A stretch of 64,000 nucleotides of DNA from Cereibacter_A sp052244495 (GTDB lineage: Bacteria; Pseudomonadota; Alphaproteobacteria; Rhodobacterales; Rhodobacteraceae): assembly GCA_052244495.1 (NCBI GenBank), contig JBQPXH010000014.1; one strand, written 5' to 3'. The notes below the pieces were generated by a model. It had not been told where the DNA came from. It saw only the letters and a program-made list of their open reading frames with translations, and ran no database searches. This document shows positions 36,284 to 45,398 of this stretch, piece by piece; position 1 is the first letter of the stretch; every line of letters starts with the position of its first letter. The position numbers and the translations under genes are program-made.

Positions 36284-38176
36284 TCAGGCGCGGGGGTAGC
36301 CCACCGATTTCAGGGCGTCGCGGATCTCGTCGAGGACGGCGGGATCGTCGATCGTTGCCGGCATCCTGAAGTCCTGCCCGTCGGCGATCTTGACCATCGT
36401 CCCGCGCAGGATCTTGCCGGAGCGGGTCTTCGGCAGGCGGTCCACCACGCAGGCGCGCTTGAAGTCGGCCACGGGACCGATCTGATCACGGACAAGCTTC
36501 ACGCATTCCTTGACCACGTCCTCCGGCGCCCGGTTCGAGCCCTTGTTCAGGCAGAGGAAGCCGAGCGGCGACTGGCCCTTGAGCGTGTCGGACACGCCGA
36601 TGACCGCACATTCGGCGACGTCGTGATGCGAGGCGAGCACCTCTTCCATAGCGCCGGTGGACAGGCGGTGGCCGGCCACGTTGATGACGTCGTCGGTGCG
36701 GGCCATGATGTAGACGTAGCCGTCCTCGTCGATATAGCCCGCGTCGCCGGTCTCGTAGTAGCCGGGGAAGTGGGTCAGGTAGCTCTTCACGAAGCGGTCC
36801 TGCGCATTCCAGAGCGTCGGCAGCGTGCCGGGGGGAAGCGGCAGCTTGATCGCGATGGCCCCGAGCTGGCCCGCCGGCATCTGGTGTCCGCCCTCGTCCA
36901 GCACCCGGACGTCATAGCCCGGCATCGGCACCGAGGGGCTGCCGATCTTGACCGGAAGCGCCTGCACGCCGAGCGGGTTGGCGGCGATGGCCCATCCGCT
37001 TTCGGTCTGCCACCAGTGGTCGATGACGGGGACGTTGAGGTTCTTCTGCGCCCAGACGATCGTGTCGGGGTCCGCCCGCTCGCCCGCGAGGAACAGCGCC
37101 TTGAGGTTCCGCAGGTTGTAGTCCTGGATCAGCTCGCCCTTCGGATCCTCGCGCTTGATGGCACGCAGGGCGGTCGGCGCGGTGAAGAACGTCTTGACCT
37201 TGTGGTTCTGCATCACGCGCCAGAAGGCGCCCGCATCGGGCGTGCCGACGGGCTTGCCCTCGTAGACGATGGTGGTCGCGCCCGCGATCAGCGGTCCGTA
37301 GCAGATGTAGCTGTGGCCCACGACCCAGCCCACGTCCGACGCGGCCCAGAAGACGTCGCCCACGTCGATGTCGTAGATGGCCTTCATCGTCCAGTTGAGC
37401 GCAACAAGATGGCCGCCGGTGGCGCGCACGACGCCCTTCGGCTGCCCCGTGGTGCCCGAGGTGTAGAGGATGTAGGCCGGGTGGTTGCCTTCGACGGGAA
37501 CGCATTCGGCAGGCTCGACGCCGTACTGGAACGTGTGCCAGGCGACGTCGCGGCCCGGGATGAGCTTCGCCACTTCCTGCTCGCGCTGGAAGATGACGCA
37601 GAAGTCGGGCTTGTGCGAGGCTTCCTCGATCGCCTGATCGAGCAGCGGCTTGTAGTGGACGACGCGGCTCGGCTCGAGCCCGCAGGAGGCGGCGATGATG
37701 GCCTTGGGCTTGCAGTCGTCGATCCGGACGGCAAGTTCATGCGCCGCGAAGCCGCCGAAGACGACCGAATGGATGGCGCCGAGGCGTGCGCAGGCCAGCA
37801 TGGCCTCGAGCGCCTCGGGGATCATGGGCATGTAGATGATGACGCGGTCGCCCTTCTCGACACCCTTCGCGCGCAGCGCACCCGCCAGAGAGGCCACGCG
37901 GGCCTGCAGTTCGGCATAGGTGATGCCCTTGTAGGAATGGGTGATCGGGCTTTCGTGGACGATGGCGATCTGCTTGCCGCGTCCGGCCTCGACATGGCGG
38001 TCGACGGCGTTCCAGCAGGTGTTGACCATGCCGTCCGAGAACCACTCGTAGAAGGGCTCCTTCTCCTCGAACAGCGCCTTCGACGGAGGAGTCGTCCAGT
38101 CGATCTGCTCGGCTGCCTTCATCCAGAAGCCGTTGGGATCCTCCAGAGACCACTTGTAAAGACTTGCGTATGCCAT
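36284..38176 (-). CDS. prpE: Propionyl-CoA synthetase
   Basis: 630 residues, the usual PrpE length. Contains YILYTSGTTGQPKGVVR, the acetyl/propionyl-CoA synthetase segment WWQTESGWAIAANPLG, the hinge YYETGDAGYIDEDGY and the C-terminal acylation-regulated lysine context LPKTRSGKILRG. It activates propionate (and acetate less well) to the CoA ester through an adenylate. The ATG at 38176 has GGGAGGG upstream; the longer frame is not needed. The malic enzyme gene lies upstream on the same strand, with a 163-base gap that can hold a promoter. Confidence 0.93.
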   Translation of the reverse strand: MAYASLYKWSLEDPNGFWMKAAEQIDWTTPPSKALFEEKEPFYEWFSDGMVNTCWNAVDRHVEAGRGKQIAIVHESPITHSYKGITYAELQARVASLAGALRAKGVEKGDRVIIYMPMIPEALEAMLACARLGAIHSVVFGGFAAHELAVRIDDCKPKAIIAASCGLEPSRVVHYKPLLDQAIEEASHKPDFCVIFQREQEVAKLIPGRDVAWHTFQYGVEPAECVPVEGNHPAYILYTSGTTGQPKGVVRATGGHLVALNWTMKAIYDIDVGDVFWAASDVGWVVGHSYICYGPLIAGATTIVYEGKPVGTPDAGAFWRVMQNHKVKTFFTAPTALRAIKREDPKGELIQDYNLRNLKALFLAGERADPDTIVWAQKNLNVPVIDHWWQTESGWAIAANPLGVQALPVKIGSPSVPMPGYDVRVLDEGGHQMPAGQLGAIAIKLPLPPGTLPTLWNAQDRFVKSYLTHFPGYYETGDAGYIDEDGYVYIMARTDDVINVAGHRLSTGAMEEVLASHHDVAECAVIGVSDTLKGQSPLGFLCLNKGSNRAPEDVVKECVKLVRDQIGPVADFKRACVVDRLPKTRSGKILRGTMVKIADGQDFRMPATIDDPAVLDEIRDALKSVGYPRA

Positions 38177-38235
38177 CGTATGCCCTCCCTCGTCGCGCAT
38201 GTTCTGTTAAGACGGGTCGCGTCACGACGCAAGAT

Positions 38236-38253
38236 TGTTTCAAGGGTGTTTCA
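38236..38253. repeat. Direct repeat TGTTTCA upstream of prpE
   Basis: Two copies of TGTTTCA (38236-38242 and 38247-38253) start 11 bases apart, one helical turn, 60-77 bases upstream of the prpE start. This is a possible activator or repressor site. It may be chance. Confidence 0.3.
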
Positions 38254-38339
38254 GAAAGCGCACCGCGGCCTATGGTCACGTTTTGCGCTACCATAAGCCG
38301 CAGGGAGGGGCGAAGATCGGATCGGGATGAGAAGTTCGG

Positions 38340-40622
38340 TCAGCCGTAGTGGGTCACCGGCGTCCCCGCCAGAGCCGACATGTTGAGCAATCCGCGTGCC
38401 GTGATGGAAGCCGTAACGATGTGGGCAAGGTTTCCCATGCCCATCAGAATCGGCCCGACCTCCAGTCCGTTTGCTTTCACCTTGAGAATGTTCCGAACCC
38501 CCGAGGCCGCGTCAGAATTGCCGAAGACGAGCACGTTGGCGGGTCCGTCGAAGCGTCCGCCGGGGAAGATGCGGTCGCGGATGTCCTGATCGAGCGCGGC
38601 GTCGATGTGCATCTCGCCCTCGTAGGCGAAATCGGGATTGCGACGGTCGAGAATCTCGAGCGCAGCCCTCATCCGGCGCCCCGTCGAGCAGTCGAGGTTG
38701 CCGAACTGCGACGAGGAGCAGAGCGCGACCTTGGGGGCGAGGCCGAACCTGCGGACGTGGCGCGCGGCGCCCAGCACCGTGTCGGCGATCTCTTCGGGCG
38801 TCGGTTCGTGGTGGACATGGGTGTCGGCCACGAAGAGCGGCCCATCCTCGAGGATCATCAGCGACAGCGCGCCGATGGGCCTGCGTCCATGGTTGGCGAG
38901 GATCTGCGTGACGTAGTTCAGGTGCCACAGGTATTGACCATAGGTGCCGCAGATCAGGCTGTCGGCCTCGCCGCGGTGCACCATGATCGCGCCGATTGCG
39001 GTCGTGTTCGTCCGCATGACCGCCCGCGCCGTGTCCGGGGTGACGCCCTTGCGGGCCATCACGGCGTGGTAGCTTTCCCAGTAGTCGCGGTAGCGGGGAT
39101 CGTTCTCGGGGTTCACCAGGTCGAAGTCCCGCCCCGGGCGGATCGGCAGGCCGGCCCGCTCGCAGCGCATCTCGACCACCTCGGGGCGGCCGATGAGGAC
39201 CGGCTTGTGGACGGTTTCCTCGAGCACGGCGTTGGCAGCGCGCAGCACGCGCTCGTCCTCACCCTCGGCAAAGACGATGCGGCGCGATTCGGCGGCGGAT
39301 GCCTCGAAGACCGGCCGCATGATCAGGGCCGAGCGGAAGACCGACCCGTCCAGCTTGCGCCGGTAGGCGCCGAGATCGGAGATAGGCCGGGTCGCCACCC
39401 CGCTTTCCATCGCGGCCCGCGCGACCGTCAGGGCCACGATGCCGATCAGGCGCGGATCGAAGGGCTTGGGGATCAGGTAGTCCGCCCCGAAGCTCATCCG
39501 CTCGCCCTTGTAGGCGGCGGCGGCCTCGGCGCTGGTCGTTGCGCGGGCGAGGCTCGCGATGCCCTCGATGCAGGCCAGCTGCATCTCGTCGTTGATCGTC
39601 GTCGCGCCCACGTCGAGGGCGCCGCGGAAGATGAAGGGGAAGCAGAGGACGTTGTTGACCTGGTTCGGATAGTCCGACCGGCCCGTGGCGATGATCGCGT
39701 TCGGCCGGACGGAGCGCACCTCGTCCGGCAGGATTTCCGGGGTCGGATTGGCGAGGGCGAAGACGATCGGGCGCTCGGCCATCCGTTCGACCATGGCGGG
39801 CGTCAGCACGCCGGGCCCCGAGAGGCCGAGGAAGAGGTCCGCGCCCTCGATCACTTCGGCCAGCGTGCGCAGGTCGCTGTCCTGCGCATACTCGGCCTTC
39901 TGCGGCGTCATCTCGACCTCGCGGCCCTTCCAGACCAGCCCTGCGATGTCGCAGAGCCAGACGTTCTCGCGCTTCACCCCCAGCTTCAGCAGCATGTTGA
40001 GGCAGGCGATCCCTGCCGCGCCGCCGCCGGTCGAGACCACCTTGATGTCCTCGAACCGCTTGCCCGCGACATGAAGCGCGTTGGTCGCGGCCGCGCCGAC
40101 AACGATGGCCGTTCCGTGCTGGTCGTCGTGGAAGACCGGAATGTTCATCCGCTCGCGGCAGATCTTCTCGACGATGAAGCAGTCGGGCGCCTTGATGTCC
40201 TCGAGGTTGATCGCGCCGAAGGTGGGTTCGAGCGCGCAGACGATCTCGGCCAGCCTCACAGGGTCGGGCTCGGCCAGTTCGATGTCGAAACAGTCGATGC
40301 CGGCGAATTTCTTGAAGAGGACGGCCTTGCCCTCCATCACCGGTTTCGCGGCCAGCGCGCCGATGTTGCCGAGACCGAGGACGGCGGTGCCGTTCGTCAC
40401 GACGCCGACCATGTTCCCGCGCGAGGTGTAGCGGCTTGCCGTCGAGGGATCGGCCTTGATCTCTAGGCAGGCCTCGGCCACGCCCGGCGAGTAGGCCCGG
40501 GCCAGATCACGGCCATTCGCCAGAGGCTTCGTTGCCCGGATCTCCAGCTTCCCCGGCTTCGGGAACTCGTGGTAGTCCAGCGCCGCATGGCGCGTATTGT
40601 CGTGGCGTGCCTCGTCCATCAT
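38340..40622 (-). CDS. maeB: NADP-dependent malic enzyme with phosphotransacetylase-like domain
   Basis: 760 residues. N-terminal malic enzyme part (1-430): TRHAALDYHEFPKPGKLE, YSPGVAEACLEI, the dinucleotide region VVSTGGGAAGIACLNML and FALANPTPEI. The C-terminal 320 residues are a PTA/PTB-like domain that in MaeB relatives is regulatory (acetyl-CoA binding) and not catalytic. It decarboxylates malate to pyruvate with NADP. GGGAGGGG precedes the ATG-ATG start. No obvious terminator separates it from prpE. Confidence 0.95.
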   Translation of the reverse strand: MMDEARHDNTRHAALDYHEFPKPGKLEIRATKPLANGRDLARAYSPGVAEACLEIKADPSTASRYTSRGNMVGVVTNGTAVLGLGNIGALAAKPVMEGKAVLFKKFAGIDCFDIELAEPDPVRLAEIVCALEPTFGAINLEDIKAPDCFIVEKICRERMNIPVFHDDQHGTAIVVGAAATNALHVAGKRFEDIKVVSTGGGAAGIACLNMLLKLGVKRENVWLCDIAGLVWKGREVEMTPQKAEYAQDSDLRTLAEVIEGADLFLGLSGPGVLTPAMVERMAERPIVFALANPTPEILPDEVRSVRPNAIIATGRSDYPNQVNNVLCFPFIFRGALDVGATTINDEMQLACIEGIASLARATTSAEAAAAYKGERMSFGADYLIPKPFDPRLIGIVALTVARAAMESGVATRPISDLGAYRRKLDGSVFRSALIMRPVFEASAAESRRIVFAEGEDERVLRAANAVLEETVHKPVLIGRPEVVEMRCERAGLPIRPGRDFDLVNPENDPRYRDYWESYHAVMARKGVTPDTARAVMRTNTTAIGAIMVHRGEADSLICGTYGQYLWHLNYVTQILANHGRRPIGALSLMILEDGPLFVADTHVHHEPTPEEIADTVLGAARHVRRFGLAPKVALCSSSQFGNLDCSTGRRMRAALEILDRRNPDFAYEGEMHIDAALDQDIRDRIFPGGRFDGPANVLVFGNSDAASGVRNILKVKANGLEVGPILMGMGNLAHIVTASITARGLLNMSALAGTPVTHYG

Positions 40623-40828
40623 CCCCTCCCTGACGATGGTTCAGCACTAAACCATCCGGTGGCCGGCGCAACTGCGAAGCGGCCGGATGCGCGGTGATCC
40701 CCGGGGCAACGGTCGGCATGCAGGCCCTCGGCGATCTTTGTCCGGCACTGCTGTGGCCAGTCATGGCGCGCGCTTGCATCCGGACCTCCCACGTCCCAAT
40801 GTCGGCGCAATTCAGATGGGAGAACCTC

Positions 40829-41221
40829 ATGTCCCTGCTCGAAGCCGCCGTGGCGGTACGCGAGAACGCCTACGCGCCCTATTCCCGCTTCAAGGTGGGA
40901 GCGGCGCTGCGCACAGCTTCCGGGTCGGTTCACGTCGGCTGCAATGTCGAGAACGTGGCCTATCCCGAGGGCACCTGCGCCGAGGCTGGCGCCATTGCGG
41001 CCATGGTCGCGGCGGGCGAGACCGCCATCGCGGAGATCCTCGTGATCGCGGACAGTCCCGAGCCCGTTCCTCCCTGCGGAGGCTGCCGCCAGAAGATCGC
41101 CGAGTTCGCGGAGCAGGAGGTTCCCGTCACGCTCTGCACCATTGATGGCAAGAGCTTTCGCACCAGCGTCGCGGCGCTCCTTCCCGGCGTCTTCACGGCC
41201 GCGCACATGGACAGGGCCTGA
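40829..41221 (+). CDS. cdd: Cytidine deaminase
   Basis: 130 residues, the homotetrameric type. YAPYSRFKVGAAL, the zinc/catalytic motif TCAEAGAIAAM (Cys-Ala-Glu) and the second zinc site PPCGGCRQKI are intact. It deaminates cytidine and deoxycytidine to uridine and deoxyuridine. The ATG at 40829 follows GGGAGAA; an upstream in-frame extension of 45 residues is not family-like. First gene of the nucleoside salvage operon. Confidence 0.95.
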   Translation: MSLLEAAVAVRENAYAPYSRFKVGAALRTASGSVHVGCNVENVAYPEGTCAEAGAIAAMVAAGETAIAEILVIADSPEPVPPCGGCRQKIAEFAEQEVPVTLCTIDGKSFRTSVAALLPGVFTAAHMDRA

Positions 41222-41222
41222 C

Positions 41223-42530
41223 GTGGACGCGCGCTCGATCAATGCGAAACTGCGCCGGGGCGAAGTGCCTTCGGCTGCCGAACTGGGCTGGTTCGCCGCC
41301 GGGCTGGCCGACGGCTATGTCACCGACGCGCAGGCCGGGGCCTTCGCCATGGCGGTCTGCCTCCAGGGCCTGGGCGAGGAGGGGCGCGTGGCCCTCACCC
41401 GTGCCATGCGGGACTCCGGCCGGGTTCTCGAATGGGATCTGCCGGGTCCGGTGCTCGACAAGCACTCGACGGGAGGGATCGGCGACTGCACCTCGCTGCT
41501 GCTCGCGCCGGCGCTGGCGGCGTGTGGCGCCTATGTGCCCATGGTCTCGGGGCGCGGCCTCGGCCATACCGGAGGAACGCTCGACAAGCTTGAGGCGATC
41601 CCCGGCTTCCGGGTCAACCTCGGCGAGGAGAGGCTGCGCGCGCAGATCGAGGACGTGCGCTGCGCCATCGTCGCCGCCGACGAGAGCATGGCGCCGGCGG
41701 ACCGGCGGCTCTACCTCATCCGCGACGTGACGGGGACGGTCGAGTCCATCGACCTCATCACCGCGTCGATCCTGTCGAAGAAGCTGGCCGCCGGCCTCGA
41801 GGGGCTGGTGCTCGACGTGAAGGTCGGCTCGGGCGCCTTCATGAAGTCCATGGAGGAGGCCGAGGCGCTGGCGCGGGCGCTGGTGGGGGCGGCGCAGGGC
41901 GCGGGCTGCATGACCTCGGCCCTCATCACGGACATGAGCCAGCCGCTTGCGACGGCGGCCGGCAATGCGCTCGAGGTAATCGAGGTGATGGAGACGCTGA
42001 CCGGCACCTCGGTCAATGCCGCTCTCTGGGATGTCACCGTCGCCCTCGGGGGCGAGGCGCTTGCGCTTGGCGGGCTTGCCGCCGATGCCGAGGACGGCGG
42101 GCAACGCATCGAGCAGGCGCTGGAAAGCGGCCATGCGGCCGAATACTTCGCCAGGATGGTGGCGGCGCAGGGCGGCCCGGTCGATTTCGTCGAACGCTGG
42201 CCGGACAGGCTGCCCTCGGCCCCGGTGATGCGCGAGGTGCCGAGCCTGCGGACGGGGTTCGTCCTGCGCATCGACACGGCGGCGCTGGGTCAGGCCGTGG
42301 TGCGGCTCGGCGGCGGGCGGCTGCGCGAGACGGACCGCGTGAACCCCTCGGTGGGTCTGGCCGACATTGCCGGGATTGGCGAGGAAGTGTCCGAGGATCT
42401 GCCCCTCGCCATGGTCCATGCCGCGACCGAGGCGGATGCCGAGGCGGCGGTGGCCGCGATCCAGGCCGCCTATGTGATCTCCGACCAGGAGCCCGCCGAG
42501 CCGCCGCTGATCCATGCGAGGATCGCCTGA
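41223..42530 (+). CDS. deoA: Thymidine phosphorylase
   Basis: 435 residues, GTG start one base after the cdd stop; this gives the usual N-terminus DARSINAKLRRG. The phosphate-binding DKHSTGGIGD, the signature SGRGLGHTGGTLDKLEAI and KKLAAGLEGLVLDVKVGSGAFMK-type region (shown in parts here) are conserved. The enzyme splits thymidine/deoxyuridine with phosphate into base and deoxyribose 1-phosphate, feeding DeoB. TGATG overlap with deoB. Confidence 0.95.
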   Translation: MDARSINAKLRRGEVPSAAELGWFAAGLADGYVTDAQAGAFAMAVCLQGLGEEGRVALTRAMRDSGRVLEWDLPGPVLDKHSTGGIGDCTSLLLAPALAACGAYVPMVSGRGLGHTGGTLDKLEAIPGFRVNLGEERLRAQIEDVRCAIVAADESMAPADRRLYLIRDVTGTVESIDLITASILSKKLAAGLEGLVLDVKVGSGAFMKSMEEAEALARALVGAAQGAGCMTSALITDMSQPLATAAGNALEVIEVMETLTGTSVNAALWDVTVALGGEALALGGLAADAEDGGQRIEQALESGHAAEYFARMVAAQGGPVDFVERWPDRLPSAPVMREVPSLRTGFVLRIDTAALGQAVVRLGGGRLRETDRVNPSVGLADIAGIGEEVSEDLPLAMVHAATEADAEAAVAAIQAAYVISDQEPAEPPLIHARIA

Positions 42531-43726
42531 TGCCGCGCGCCTTCCTGATCGTCATGGATTCCGTGGGCTGCGGCGGTGCGCCGGATGCGGTGGCCTTCGG
42601 CGACGAGGGCTCGAACACGCTGGGCCACATCGCCGAGGCCTGTGCGGCGGGCCGCGCCGAGGAGGGGCGGAGCGGCCCCCTGCGGCTCCCTTTCCTCGAC
42701 GCATTGGGTCTCGGCCGCGCCGTCGAACTTGCCTCGGGCCTGTGCCCGCCGGGGCTCGGAGCCGACCCCGAGGGCCGTTGGGGTGCTGCGACCGAGGTCT
42801 CGAAGGGCAAGGACACGCCCTCGGGCCACTGGGAGCTGGCGGGCGTCCCGGTGCCCTGGGACTGGCACTACTTCCCCGATCGCTTCCCCGCCTTCCCCGA
42901 GAATCTGACTGCCGAGATCTGCCGTCGCGCAGGCACCGAGGGCATCCTCGGCAACCGGCACGCCTCGGGCACGGCGGTCATCGAGGACCTCGGGGCGGAG
43001 CACCTGCGCACTGGCTGGCCGATCTGCTACACCTCGGCCGACAGCGTGCTTCAGATCGCGGCGCATGAAGAGGCCTTCGGGCTCGACCGGCTTCTTGCCC
43101 TCTGCGAGGGGCTGGCGCCGACCGTCCATGCGATGCGCGTGGGCCGGGTGATCGCACGACCCTTCGTCGGGCAGCCGGGGGCCTTCACCCGAACGCCGAA
43201 CCGGCGCGACTATGCCATCGCCCCGCCTGCGCCCACGATCCTCGACGTGGCGCAGGAGGCGGGCCGCGCCACCCATGCCATCGGCAAGATCGGCGACATC
43301 TTCTCGCATCGCGGAATTGGCCGGCTCCACAAGGGGCGGGATGATGCCGCGCTCTTCGACCATCTCGACCGGCTGGCCGGGGAGGCCGAGGAAGGCGCGC
43401 TCACCTTCGCGAATTTCGTCGAGTTCGACACGCTCTACGGCCACCGGCGCGATGTGGCGGGTTACGCCCGCGCGCTCGAATGGTTCGACGGGCGGGCGGG
43501 CGGCTTCCTCGCCCGTCTCCGGCCCGGCGACATGGCGATCTTCACCGCCGACCACGGCAACGATCCCACCTTCCGCGGCACCGAGCACACGCGCGAGCGG
43601 GTGCCGGTTCTGATCGCGGGCTCGGGGGCGGGACCGCTCGGGCTCTGCGCCTATGCCGATGTGGCGGCGACCGTGGCCGCGCATCTGGGGCTGACCAACC
43701 CGGGGCCGGGGAGGGCGCTTCCGTGA
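42530..43726 (+). CDS. deoB: Phosphopentomutase
   Basis: 398 residues of the alkaline phosphatase superfamily. Metal site 1 at the N-terminus (LIVMDSVGCGGAPDA), the phospho-acceptor Thr region SKGKDTPSGHWELAG, GKIGDIF, and the C-terminal DHGNDPTF with GTEHTRERVP. It interconverts (deoxy)ribose 1-phosphate and 5-phosphate between the phosphorylases and central metabolism. Overlaps both neighbours, so expression is coupled. Confidence 0.96.
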   Translation: MPRAFLIVMDSVGCGGAPDAVAFGDEGSNTLGHIAEACAAGRAEEGRSGPLRLPFLDALGLGRAVELASGLCPPGLGADPEGRWGAATEVSKGKDTPSGHWELAGVPVPWDWHYFPDRFPAFPENLTAEICRRAGTEGILGNRHASGTAVIEDLGAEHLRTGWPICYTSADSVLQIAAHEEAFGLDRLLALCEGLAPTVHAMRVGRVIARPFVGQPGAFTRTPNRRDYAIAPPAPTILDVAQEAGRATHAIGKIGDIFSHRGIGRLHKGRDDAALFDHLDRLAGEAEEGALTFANFVEFDTLYGHRRDVAGYARALEWFDGRAGGFLARLRPGDMAIFTADHGNDPTFRGTEHTRERVPVLIAGSGAGPLGLCAYADVAATVAAHLGLTNPGPGRALP

Positions 43727-44706
43727 GCCTGCCGAAGGTCGAGCTTCACCTCCATCTCGAAGGCGCGGCGCCGCCCGCCTTCATCCGCGGCCTCGCGCGC
43801 GAGAAGGGGATCGACATCTCGGGCATCTTCGCCCCTGACGGCAGCTATTCCTACAAGGATTTCCGGCATTTCCTGAAGGTCTACGAGGCCGCGACCTCCG
43901 TCCTGACCGGGCCAGAGGACTACCGCCGCCTGACGCTCGCCGTGCTGGAGGAGAGCGCGGGCTCGGGCGTCGTCTATTCCGAGACCTTCCTGTCGCCCGA
44001 CTTCTGCGGCGGCCGCGATCCCGGCGCGTGGCGGGAGTATCTCCATGCCATCGAGGAGGCCGCGGCCGAGGCCGAGCGGGCCATGGGAATCACCCTTCGC
44101 GCCATCGTGACGCCGATACGCCATTTCGGCCCGGAGAAGGCGAAGGAAACCGCGCTCTGCGCCGCCGAGACGGCGGGGCGCTTCGTCACGGGGTTCGGCC
44201 TCGCAGGCGACGAGACGGTGGGCAAACCCGGTGACTTCGCCTGGTCCTTCGACATGGCGCGGGAAGCCGGCCTTCGCCTGACCTGCCACGCCGGCGAGTG
44301 GGGCGGACCGGGCAGCATCCGCGACGCACTCCGCGACCTGCGCGTCGAGCGGATCGGCCACGGTGTGCGCGCCATCGAGGATCTGGCGCTGGTGGACGAG
44401 CTGGCCGAGCAGGGCGTCGTGCTCGAATGCTGCCCCGGCTCGAACATCGCCTTGGGGATCTACCCGGGCTGGCGGCAGCATCCGATCGGCGAGCTTTTCC
44501 ATCGCGGCGTGAAGGTCACGGTCTCGACGGACGATCCGCCCTTCTTCCACACGACGATGGCGCGCGAATACGACCGGCTGGCCGAGGCCTTCGACTGGGA
44601 CGACGGCGTGTTCCGGACCATTGCGCGCACCGCCCTTGACGCGGCCTTCTGCGACCCCGATACCCGCGCCCGCATCGCCAAGCTTCTGGAGCCCGACCAT
44701 GCTTGA
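43723..44706 (+). CDS. add: Adenosine deaminase
   Basis: 327 residues from a GTG overlapping the deoB stop (GTGA). Zinc-binding KVELHLHLEGA at the N-terminus, FGLAGDE, the catalytic CHAGEW and GHGVRAI, and STDDPPFF near the C-terminus are all present. It converts adenosine/deoxyadenosine to inosine/deoxyinosine. Some bacterial relatives act on adenine or other aminopurines; conserved residues favour adenosine and the operon context agrees. Overlaps upp by 8 bases. Confidence 0.93.
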   Translation: MSLPKVELHLHLEGAAPPAFIRGLAREKGIDISGIFAPDGSYSYKDFRHFLKVYEAATSVLTGPEDYRRLTLAVLEESAGSGVVYSETFLSPDFCGGRDPGAWREYLHAIEEAAAEAERAMGITLRAIVTPIRHFGPEKAKETALCAAETAGRFVTGFGLAGDETVGKPGDFAWSFDMAREAGLRLTCHAGEWGGPGSIRDALRDLRVERIGHGVRAIEDLALVDELAEQGVVLECCPGSNIALGIYPGWRQHPIGELFHRGVKVTVSTDDPPFFHTTMAREYDRLAEAFDWDDGVFRTIARTALDAAFCDPDTRARIAKLLEPDHA

Positions 44707-45331
44707 TCACCTGACCGTCGTGACCCATCCGCTCGTGCAGCACAAGCTGACGATCATGCGCAACAAGGAGACCTCGACGGCGGGCTTCCGGCGCCTTCTG
44801 CGCGAGATCAGCCTGCTTCTGGCCTACGAGGTCACGCGCGAGCTCGATATGACCACGACGACGATCCAGACGCCGCTCTGCGAGATGGAGGCGCCGATCC
44901 TCGACGGCAAGAAGCTGGCGCTGATCTCGATCCTGCGGGCGGGCAACGGGCTTCTCGACGGCATCCTCGAACTGGTGCCCGCGGCGCGGGTGGGCTTCAT
45001 CGGCCTCTACCGCGACCCCGAGACGCTGAAGCCCGTTCAGTATTACGCGAAGGTTCCCGACATGCTCGAGGACCGTCTGGTGATCGCGGTCGATCCGATG
45101 CTCGCGACCGGCAATTCCTCGGTGGCGGCCATCGACCTGCTGAAGGAGAAGGGCGCGAAGAACATCCGCTTCCTCTGCTTGCTCGCTGCGCCCGAAGGGA
45201 TCGCGCGGATGAAGGAGGCGCATCCGGACGTGCCGATCGTCACAGCCGCTGTGGACGAAATGCTCAACGACCATGGATATATTGTCCCTGGCCTAGGGGA
45301 TGCGGGCGACCGCATGTTCGGCACAAAATAA
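44699..45331 (+). CDS. upp: Uracil phosphoribosyltransferase
   Basis: 210 residues. The N-terminal THPLVQHKLTIMRNKETST, the PRPP loop AVDPMLATGNSSVAA and the C-terminal YIVPGLGDAGDRMFGTK are diagnostic. It makes UMP from uracil and PRPP, thus recovering the base released by the upstream enzymes. Last gene of the cdd-deoA-deoB-add-upp operon; a SPOR-domain gene starts 67 bases later and shares the next terminator. Confidence 0.97.
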   Translation: MLDHLTVVTHPLVQHKLTIMRNKETSTAGFRRLLREISLLLAYEVTRELDMTTTTIQTPLCEMEAPILDGKKLALISILRAGNGLLDGILELVPAARVGFIGLYRDPETLKPVQYYAKVPDMLEDRLVIAVDPMLATGNSSVAAIDLLKEKGAKNIRFLCLLAAPEGIARMKEAHPDVPIVTAAVDEMLNDHGYIVPGLGDAGDRMFGTK

Positions 45332-45398
45332 GGGAGGAAGCCGCTTTACAGCGTGCTCCGACCGGGGCAAGATCGCCGGTATCTTCACGGGAGCCTTC

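Noticed and set aside
36245..38296. A 683-codon plus-strand frame
   Set aside because: Exact mirror of prpE on the other strand with no recognisable protein features.
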